Of a stretch of 64,000 bases of DNA, positions 55,130-61,685 are shown one piece after another; position 1 is the stretch's first letter; every line of letters starts with the position of its first letter. The notes under the pieces were generated by a model. That model did not search any database, was not told the origin of the DNA, and was given only the letters and a program-made list of their open reading frames with translations. The stretch covers positions 2,418,001 to 2,482,000 of the forward strand of contig OZ257155.1 of the NCBI GenBank assembly GCA_965279355.1. The letters run 5' to 3'. Both the position numbers and the translations under genes were made by a program. The DNA comes from G965279355 sp965279355 (GTDB lineage: Bacteria > Pseudomonadota > Alphaproteobacteria > CACIAM-22H2).

Positions 55130-55911
55130 TGTGCCTCTCCTTCAGCGAGCATTGTGGGGTCCTGCGACTGGAACAGGTCCATGAGTTTCTTTCGGTGCGC
55201 GTCCAGCTGCTGATCCGCGCCGTTGCGTGGCCGTGCGGCGGTGACGTCCATGATATCGAGAATCCGAGTCGGCTTCGCCGACAGGACGACGATGCGATCC
55301 GCCAGCTGCAGCGCCTCGTCGATATCGTGCGTCACAAAGACAACGGTCTTGCCCGTGGTCTGCCAGATGCGCTCCATCTCGGACCGCATGCGCTGGCGGG
55401 TATTGGGGTCGAGGGCCGAGAACGGCTCGTCCATCAGAACGATCTTCGGATCGACAACGAGGGCGCGGGCGATCGAGACGCGCTGGCGCTCGCCACCGGA
55501 CAGCATGGATGGGTATTTGCCGGCGTCGGCGGCGAGGCCGACCAGCTTCAGCAGATCCTTGGCCTTGCCGGGATCGCGCTTTCCCTCCCGCAGGTCCGCA
55601 CCAAGCAGGACATTATCCAACGCCGTCCGCCAGGGGACCAGACGCGGCGACTGAAAAACGAAAGCGATCTCGGGCCAGGCATCGTCCGGATGGCGGCCAT
55701 CGACGCTGACATTGCCGGCCGCAATATTCAGCAGACCGCCGATGACGCGAAGCATCGTGGATTTGCCGCAACCGGAAGGACCGAGGATGCAGATGAACTC
55801 GCCGCGACGGACGTCGAAACCGAGCCCCTCATAGATCGCGACCGCCCCCAACGTCACTCCGACGTCGCGGAAGGTAATGATCGGCTCAGCAGCGCTGCCG
55901 GCGACGTCCAT
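55126..55911 (-). CDS. ABC transporter ATP-binding protein, NitT/TauT type
   Basis: This 261-residue ATPase is the first gene of the four-gene importer. Motifs are Walker A GPSGCGKSTMLR, Q-loop FQSPRLVPWRTALDN, signature LSGGERQRVSIARAL, Walker B IVLMDEPFSALD and the switch FVTHDIDEALQLADR. The ATG follows GGAGGGGGAGA, a strong ribosome site. The 180 bases upstream to the Rieske gene are AT-rich near the start and may hold a promoter. Confidence 0.93.
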   Translation of the reverse strand: MDVAGSAAEPIITFRDVGVTLGAVAIYEGLGFDVRRGEFICILGPSGCGKSTMLRVIGGLLNIAAGNVSVDGRHPDDAWPEIAFVFQSPRLVPWRTALDNVLLGADLREGKRDPGKAKDLLKLVGLAADAGKYPSMLSGGERQRVSIARALVVDPKIVLMDEPFSALDPNTRQRMRSEMERIWQTTGKTVVFVTHDIDEALQLADRIVVLSAKPTRILDIMDVTAARPRNGADQQLDAHRKKLMDLFQSQDPTMLAEGEAQ

Positions 55912-56091
55912 TCTCCCCCTCCAATTACTTTAATCATAAAATAAATGGTAGGACGTCGCAAGCACGGGATCGCGCAAATCTTTTAATCGGCGATGCCCAG
56001 GATTCGGGCGCGATCCGGCGCGTTTTATCCGCGTATCGTCACGCGCTGCATTTTCCAGCGGCAATCTCGAGCGACGGAGGAACCGTCCAGC

Positions 56092-57396
56092 TCAGGACGC
56101 CGCGCGATCCTGCTCGGCATGCATCGCGATTTCCTCGGGCGACACGCCCAGCGTCCGCCAGTTCGAGGTCTTCGGCACGATGCCTTCGAACGAGCCGAGC
56201 TTCACATGCGGGATGTGCGGCTCGGTCGTGCCGAGGGCCGGCTCGCCTTCGACCATCCCCTTCGCGGCGGCGACCATCTGGCGGCGGAACTGCGCGATGG
56301 CGACATCGCTGGCGCCCAGCAGGTCACGCGTGCGGTCGACGATGGGGCCCATCGATTCCCACATCGCCATGTCCTGGGCCGGAATGCCCTTGATGCCGGT
56401 AAAGTCGCCGAGCTTCATCGCCTGACGGTCCTGCATGAACCAGTTATCGAGGTTCACCTTCTTGCGATAATCCTTGTCGAGATCGATGCCGACCTGCGCC
56501 GCGCAGAACTGGCGCCAGGATTCCTGGTCGATGCCCTTCGTCTCGTGCCAGGCGACCCAGTAGAACATCGTATTGTTGTCGTCGATGGGGAACAGCATCT
56601 GCGCCAGATTGTACTGGTCGTTCGGCGGGATCAGGACCGTGAACGGCGCGATGAAAACGGTGGTGCGGATATAGTCGTGCGTCTGTGGGTTGAGGATCGG
56701 CTTGCGGATCGCGGCGTAGCGGAAGCCGAAATTGGTCATCTGCACCTGCAGGCGCGGCGCCTTGTCGGTCGAGGGACGCGGCCAGGCCGTGCCGGTCGCC
56801 TTGGCGCCATCCACCTGCATTGCCGGCATATTGGTCGAATGCAGGCTGGAGCTGTGCGCTGAATCGATCGATCCTTCGAGGACCTGCGCCCAGTTGCAGG
56901 CCGTGTGCATCTTCACGATGCTGATCCTGGTATTCGGCGACGGCGCCCAGGCCGGGCTTTCGAACTGCCGCATCTCGTTCGCCGGGCCCATCCACACCCA
57001 GACGAACCCACCGCCCTCGCGGACCGGATAGGCCTTCTGCTTGTGCGTCTGCTTCATCCGGCTGCTTTCCGGCTCGGACGACATGTCGAGGATGTTGCCC
57101 TCAACGTCGAACTTCCAGCCGTGATAGAGGCAGCGCAATCCGCAATCCTCGTTGCGGCCGAAAGCCAGCGAGGCGCCACGGTGCGGGCAATGCTCGTCGA
57201 GCGCGCCGAGGCGGCCCTTGGTGTCTCGGAAGATCACGAGATCCTCGCCCAGGAGGCGCGCCCGAACCGGCGTCCCGTCGGCGACGGCCACTTCCTCGGA
57301 CATGCAGGCCGGCAGCCAGTGGCGGCGCATCAGCTGGCCCATCGGGGCATCGCCCTCGACGCGGCAGAGGAGGTCGTTTTCTTCCTTTGTCAGCAT
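56092..57396 (-). CDS. Rieske non-heme iron oxygenase, phthalate 4,5-dioxygenase-like
   Basis: This 434-residue oxygenase component has the Rieske [2Fe-2S] ligands C70-x-H72 (CPHRGAS) and C89-xx-H92 (CLYHGWKF). Mononuclear iron ligands are H181 and H186 in DSAHSSSLHST. The whole layout (MLTKEENDLLCRVEGDAPMG start, length near 430) resembles the phthalate 4,5-dioxygenase oxygenase branch, whose members act on aromatic carboxylates and some ethers. No reductase gene is adjacent, so electrons must come from elsewhere. It is divergent from a dehydrogenase gene across a likely MarR operator. The exact substrate is not known. Confidence 0.92.
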   Translation of the reverse strand: MLTKEENDLLCRVEGDAPMGQLMRRHWLPACMSEEVAVADGTPVRARLLGEDLVIFRDTKGRLGALDEHCPHRGASLAFGRNEDCGLRCLYHGWKFDVEGNILDMSSEPESSRMKQTHKQKAYPVREGGGFVWVWMGPANEMRQFESPAWAPSPNTRISIVKMHTACNWAQVLEGSIDSAHSSSLHSTNMPAMQVDGAKATGTAWPRPSTDKAPRLQVQMTNFGFRYAAIRKPILNPQTHDYIRTTVFIAPFTVLIPPNDQYNLAQMLFPIDDNNTMFYWVAWHETKGIDQESWRQFCAAQVGIDLDKDYRKKVNLDNWFMQDRQAMKLGDFTGIKGIPAQDMAMWESMGPIVDRTRDLLGASDVAIAQFRRQMVAAAKGMVEGEPALGTTEPHIPHVKLGSFEGIVPKTSNWRTLGVSPEEIAMHAEQDRAAS

Positions 57397-57438
57397 GGCT
57401 CGTTTCTCCCTACTGGCCAGCGGCGGTAAAGCCGGATA

Positions 57439-57458
57439 TTACTTAGAAGCCTAAGTAA
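57439..57458. promoter_or_regulatory. Likely MarR operator in divergent promoter
   Basis: A perfect inverted repeat TTACTTAG-AAGC-CTAAGTAA stands out in the 141-base region between the Rieske and dehydrogenase starts, 43 bases from the Rieske ATG and 80 from the dehydrogenase ATG. MarR dimers bind such palindromes and a marR-type gene is encoded two genes away. The match to a MarR site is by form and position only. Confidence 0.6.
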
Positions 57459-57537
57459 ATAGAATACGCCCTTGGGAGCCCTCTGTCGAGATGCTGCCGG
57501 ACATGACAACGAGCAAAAAATACCGCGGGGGCGACGC

Positions 57538-58734
57538 ATGACCGAGCGCAGGATTCGCCTGGGAATCGCCGGGCTTGGCCGGGCCTTCAGCCTGATGCTG
57601 CCGACCTTTGCAAACGACGGGCGGGTGCAGCTTGTGGCGGCGGCGGATCCACGGCCGGCGGCCCGCGACCGGTTCGGCCGCGACTTCAACGCGCGGACAT
57701 ATGCCACAGTCGAGGAACTATGCCGGGATCCCGACACGGACGCCGTCTATATCGCCACGCCGCATGAACTCCACGCCGGGCATGTCCGGCTCGCCGCACA
57801 GGCCGGAAAACATGTGCTGGTCGAGAAGCCGATGGCGCTGACGATGGCGGAATGCCAGTCGATGATCGACGCCGCTCGCAAGGCCGGCGTGCATCTGATC
57901 GTTGGCCATAGCCACAGTTTCAACCGCCCGATCCTGCGGACCCGCGAGATCATCGCCAGCGGCGCGGTCGGCGCTGTCAAAATGATTACCGCCCTCAATT
58001 ACACCGATTTCCTTTATCGCCCCCGGCGTGCAGAGGAACTGGTGACCGAGCGCGGCGGCGGCGTGGTGTTCAGCCAGGCCGCGCATCAGATCGACGTCGT
58101 CCGTCTTCTGGGCGGCGGCCGGCTGAAGACCGTGCGGGCTGTTACCGGGTCCTGGGACGCCTCACGACCGACAGAGGGCGCCTACATGGCCATGCTGGCA
58201 TTCGAGACCGGCGCTGCCGCCTCCCTCGTCTATAGCGGCTATGGCCGGTACGATTCCGATGCGCTGATGGGGTGGGTTGGCGAGCTTGGCTATCCCAAGG
58301 ATCCCAATCAGTACGGCACGGCCCGGAAAGCGCTGGCGGCGGCGCGAAATGCCGACGATGAGGCGAACCTGAAAGCCGCCAGGACCTATGGCGAGCCGAA
58401 CTACGATGACCGGGCGCGCGACGTGCCGGGCAGCTATCAGCATTTCGGATTCCTGCTTGCGTCGTGCGAACGCGGGGATCTGCGTCCGACCCCGTCCGCC
58501 GTCGCGATCTACTCCGATGACGGGCAATCGGTCGAAACGCTTCCCGCACCCCGCGTTCCAAGGGCCGAGGTCATCGACGAACTCTATGCGGCGGTCATCG
58601 ACGGAAAAACGCCCCTGCACAGCGGCGAGTGGGCGATGGCCACCATGGAAGCGTGTATTGCCCTGCTCCGTTCCGCCCGCGAGGGACGCGAAGTGACGCT
58701 GGAGCATCAGATACCGCTTCGCGAGATGCCGTGA
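57538..58734 (+). CDS. Gfo/Idh/MocA oxidoreductase, phthalate dihydrodiol dehydrogenase-like
   Basis: This 398-residue NAD(P)-dependent dehydrogenase has the dinucleotide-binding start IRLGIAGLGRAFSLMLPTF and the family catalytic Lys in VLVEKPMALTMAEC. The stretches VGHSHSFNRPI, NYTDFLYRPRRAEEL and GGGVVFSQAAHQIDVVRLLG resemble the cis-dihydrodiol dehydrogenases that follow phthalate 4,5-dioxygenase. The ATG at 57538 is preferred over the frame to 57472, which extends back across the operator region. Its stop overlaps the MarR start by four bases (GTGA). Pairing with the divergent Rieske gene supports ring hydroxylation followed by re-aromatisation. Confidence 0.88.
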   Translation: MTERRIRLGIAGLGRAFSLMLPTFANDGRVQLVAAADPRPAARDRFGRDFNARTYATVEELCRDPDTDAVYIATPHELHAGHVRLAAQAGKHVLVEKPMALTMAECQSMIDAARKAGVHLIVGHSHSFNRPILRTREIIASGAVGAVKMITALNYTDFLYRPRRAEELVTERGGGVVFSQAAHQIDVVRLLGGGRLKTVRAVTGSWDASRPTEGAYMAMLAFETGAAASLVYSGYGRYDSDALMGWVGELGYPKDPNQYGTARKALAAARNADDEANLKAARTYGEPNYDDRARDVPGSYQHFGFLLASCERGDLRPTPSAVAIYSDDGQSVETLPAPRVPRAEVIDELYAAVIDGKTPLHSGEWAMATMEACIALLRSAREGREVTLEHQIPLREMP

Positions 58735-59189
58735 CCGGCAAACGCTCAAGCGCCGATTTCCCGCCGGCGGAAAGTTCGGGTTACCTGGTGCGCGACGCGC
58801 ATCGCGCCTTTCAGCGCGTTCTGGAGCGCCGCATTCAGGCGTTCGGCGTCACGCGGGGTCAATGGTATTTCCTTCGCGTCCTCTGGACCGAAGACGGTCT
58901 CTCGCAACGCGAACTCAGTACCAGGGTGGGGATGATGGAGCCGACCACGGTCATCGCCCTGAGAGGCATGGAACGATCGGGTCTGATCAGACGCAAACGA
59001 AGCAAGGGCGATCAGCGGCGGATCGATGTGTGGCTGACACCCAAAGGCGCCGACCTTAAGAAAACTCTCTTGCCGGTTGCGCGGAGAATTACGGCGGAAG
59101 CGGAAGACGGCCTTGCAGCCAAAGACCTTCAGATATTCCGGCGCCTCATCGCGCGCATGACAAAGAATCTCGATAGCGCCGGAAGCTGA
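58731..59189 (+). CDS. MarR family transcriptional regulator
   Basis: This 152-residue winged-helix regulator has the helix-turn-helix DGLSQRELSTRVGMMEPTTVIALRGMERSGLI followed by the wing RRKRSKGDQRRIDVWLTPKG, as in MarR proteins. The GTG at 58731 overlaps the stop of the dehydrogenase (GTGA), so expression is coupled. The N-terminal ESSGYLVRDAHRAFQRVLERR is the dimer helix. It probably senses an aromatic acid or its ring product and controls the divergent promoter at 57397-57537, where a palindrome is present. Confidence 0.93.
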   Translation: MTGKRSSADFPPAESSGYLVRDAHRAFQRVLERRIQAFGVTRGQWYFLRVLWTEDGLSQRELSTRVGMMEPTTVIALRGMERSGLIRRKRSKGDQRRIDVWLTPKGADLKKTLLPVARRITAEAEDGLAAKDLQIFRRLIARMTKNLDSAGS

Positions 59190-59198
59190 TTGCGCGCT

Positions 59199-60167
59199 TT
59201 ATGCCGCAGCCGAACCCCAGGTCGTCGCCTGGGAAAAATGACGCGCGGAGAAGCGATACGTCTCGCGGACCGCCCTTTCGGCCTGGGGACTCTGGGTCCC
59301 GTCGCACTCGTCCCAGATTGTCAGCAAGTCATCCCAGAGCAGATAGGTTTCGCGCAGCTCATCGCGAACCTTCCGCACATAGGCGACCTGGGCGTCGAAC
59401 TTGCGCAGGGTCTGCAGGATCTCGCCCGTGTTTGCGTCCACGGATGAAAATTTCGCCATGATGATCCGGACCGGCTTCGACAGCAGAACGCTGCACCGGT
59501 CGATGATTTCCTGGGTCTGGCGTTCGCGGGCATAGACGCCATGCAGCGTCCGCAGCATGCTCGACATACGCTGCAGCCGCGTCAGACGATCGCGAAGCGC
59601 CTCGACGTAGGAAAGTTCCTGGGCAATCCGGTCGATCAGATTGACAACTTCCTCGCGACGGTCGGCCCCGAATCCGAGCTTTTCGGCAACCGCGGAAAAG
59701 GCTTCCTGAACAGCCTGTCTTGCCGCCGGTGCTTCCGCCTGCACAAGCAGCTCCTCAGGCGAAACATCGCCCAGATGCTGCCCGCGCAGCCACGCGATAA
59801 GCTGCAGCGTTATTCTTGCCTTGGCGGTCGTCAGAAAACGCTCCTCGACCATCCAGGATGCCGTGCCATCGATGACTTCAGATGGAATTGAGTCGCCCGG
59901 CCGAACCTCTTTCACGATCCTCAGTGCCTGTCCGACGCGCTTCAGCAGAAGATGGTCGCCTGAACCAGGCGCAATGCCGAACGTTGTGCAGATGCCGTTG
60001 ATCGGAACCGAACCCGAGACATCGCCCAGCGAGACATACATGGCCACGCCGCTTCCGTCCGCGGCCTTGCGGAACGTGCAGCCGGCGGTCGAAAAGACTT
60101 TGTGCTGAAAGTCGAAGTTGACCGTCTTCTCAGGGATCTTTTCGAATTCGGTGGCGTTCTCAGTCAT
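59199..60167 (-). CDS. Unknown protein encoded downstream of cheY
   Basis: This 322-residue protein is not one I recognise. The first 130 residues are mixed (FSTAGCTFRKAADGSGVAMYVSLGDVSG, LLLKRVGQALRIVKEV), suggesting a small globular domain. The rest, from about residue 130, is mostly helical and charged (RREEVVNLIDRIAQELSYVEALRDRL, YVRKVRDELRETYLLWDDL), with coiled-coil character. There is no signal peptide or membrane segment. It follows cheY by 94 bases on the same strand and is therefore a candidate accessory in chemotaxis or motility. It converges with the MarR gene, with 9 bases between. Confidence 0.8.
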   Translation of the reverse strand: MTENATEFEKIPEKTVNFDFQHKVFSTAGCTFRKAADGSGVAMYVSLGDVSGSVPINGICTTFGIAPGSGDHLLLKRVGQALRIVKEVRPGDSIPSEVIDGTASWMVEERFLTTAKARITLQLIAWLRGQHLGDVSPEELLVQAEAPAARQAVQEAFSAVAEKLGFGADRREEVVNLIDRIAQELSYVEALRDRLTRLQRMSSMLRTLHGVYARERQTQEIIDRCSVLLSKPVRIIMAKFSSVDANTGEILQTLRKFDAQVAYVRKVRDELRETYLLWDDLLTIWDECDGTQSPQAERAVRETYRFSARHFSQATTWGSAAA

Positions 60168-60261
60168 CGCCCATCCCCAATAGAGGTGTGTCTATTCCGA
60201 TGGATCGCAGCGGTATCGGGCAATCGCCGATTTCGCGCGATCCATCGCATCGGTGTCAGCG

Positions 60262-60651
60262 TCAATCGATCGGCCCGAGAACCGTCGACATCTTGCCCTT
60301 CAGCGTTTCCGCATTGAACGGCTTGACGATGTAGTTGTTGACGCCCGCCGATTTCGCGGCGATGACGTTTTCTGTCTTGCTCTCGGCGGTCACCATGATG
60401 AAGGGGACTTCCTTGAGCTTGACGTCCGAGCGGACTTCCTTCAGCAGCTGAAGGCCGGTCATCGGCTCCATGTTCCAGTCGCTGATGACGAGACCGGGGC
60501 AGCGACCACGCATCTTGCCGAGCGCGTCGGCGCCATCGGCGGCCTCCGTCACATTGTTGAAACCCAGCTGCGCGAGCAGGTTCTTCATGATGCGGCGCAT
60601 CGTCGGGTAATCGTCGACGATCAGAACTTCCATTGCCTTGCTGACGGCCAT
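60262..60651 (-). CDS. cheY: Chemotaxis response regulator CheY
   Basis: This 129-residue single-domain receiver has the acidic pair D13-D14, the phosphoacceptor D58 (VISDWNM), T88 (VTAES) and K110 (IVKPF), so it is complete and active. The DWNMEPMTGLQLLKEVR stretch is the canonical CheY helix. Phosphorylated CheY binds the flagellar switch protein FliM to change rotation. The cheZ gene lies 77 bases upstream and provides the phosphatase. The ATG at 60651 is used. Confidence 0.95.
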   Translation of the reverse strand: MAVSKAMEVLIVDDYPTMRRIMKNLLAQLGFNNVTEAADGADALGKMRGRCPGLVISDWNMEPMTGLQLLKEVRSDVKLKEVPFIMVTAESKTENVIAAKSAGVNNYIVKPFNAETLKGKMSTVLGPID

Positions 60652-60728
60652 TGTCTTCTCCTGGGTTCAGAATATGCGATCAGATTACTGATCTGAGTGT
60701 CGCGGGGTCACTAGACGGAAGGATGAAC

Positions 60729-61598
60729 TCAATTAAACATTGCATCGATCGCGCTTTGCTGAAGCGCGGCGGATCCGGCTGCGGCAACAATGGCGACTGG
60801 GGCAACGGGTGTGGCGGGCGCGGCGGCTTTTGGCGCGCTCTCGACGGGCGGGGTCGCCGCCGGGGAACTGCCGCCCAACAGCGCATCGATCGCTTCCTGG
60901 CCAAGACCGCTGCCCGGAAGCTGCGGCCCGTTGAGAAGGGCGCGCTCTTCGCCTTTTATGGACGCGGGTGAACCCGGATTTATGCTGTTCGCCGCCGTCT
61001 TTTGCGTGCCGTCAGAGATAACGAGCCCGCCAACCCGGATCATGGCGTTGACGCGTTCCTCGACAAAGGCAAGCATCCGAACGACTTTCGCGATGCGCTG
61101 GCCGGTGATGTCCTGGAAAGAGCAGGCCTGGAAAATGTCCATGCAACGATCGACGATCGTGCTGGCGGCGGGAATATCCTTGGGAAGCTGGGCGGCAAGG
61201 TCGTTGATTCCCTCGGCCGCTGAAAGAATATCGTTTGTGGCCTGGGCGGTGGAATTGACGATCTCATCGAGTTCTGCGGTCGCTCCCTTGATATGACCGC
61301 TGTCTTTAGCGTCTGGATCGGTCTCCACCAGGTCGGAAATTTCCGCCTTGGCCTGATCGATGTGCGTGCGCAGGTCCGTCAACTGGTCATGAATCAACTT
61401 GAGCGATTCGCGATCGTGACCCTCTTCGGCGCCGGCGATCCAGTCCTTGAGACCGCGAACCATCTGGCTAACGGCATCGACACCGACGACGCGGCTGATC
61501 CCATCCCGCTGGCGCAGGAATGCGCGCCCTTTCGCGGTTGCGGCGATCGCATCCTCAATGGCGATGTATTCGGATTCATTAAGCTGAAGTTCGGTCAT
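60729..61598 (-). CDS. cheZ: CheY-P phosphatase CheZ with two FliM-like motifs
   Basis: This 289-residue protein has the CheZ active-site segment ACSFQDITGQRIAKVV; D163 and Q167 correspond to the E. coli D143/Q147 pair that removes phosphate from CheY. The long helical middle (about residues 50-190) is the expected four-helix bundle. The last 60 residues are an Ala/Pro-rich linker between two copies of an SQxxIDALL-like motif: LGQEAIDALLG (232-242) and LQQSAIDAMFN at the C-terminus. E. coli CheZ ends in a single CheY-binding peptide; two copies are unusual. The ATG at 61598 follows GAGGCCAGCCG; a TTG 21 bases upstream is weaker. Confidence 0.92.
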   Translation of the reverse strand: MTELQLNESEYIAIEDAIAATAKGRAFLRQRDGISRVVGVDAVSQMVRGLKDWIAGAEEGHDRESLKLIHDQLTDLRTHIDQAKAEISDLVETDPDAKDSGHIKGATAELDEIVNSTAQATNDILSAAEGINDLAAQLPKDIPAASTIVDRCMDIFQACSFQDITGQRIAKVVRMLAFVEERVNAMIRVGGLVISDGTQKTAANSINPGSPASIKGEERALLNGPQLPGSGLGQEAIDALLGGSSPAATPPVESAPKAAAPATPVAPVAIVAAAGSAALQQSAIDAMFN

Positions 61599-61685
61599 CG
61601 GCTGGCCTCGGCGAGACAATCAATGTTGTCCCTGACCTTGCCACAGCGCCCCGGCAGACCCGATAAGACAGAAGTATTAGCGGGC

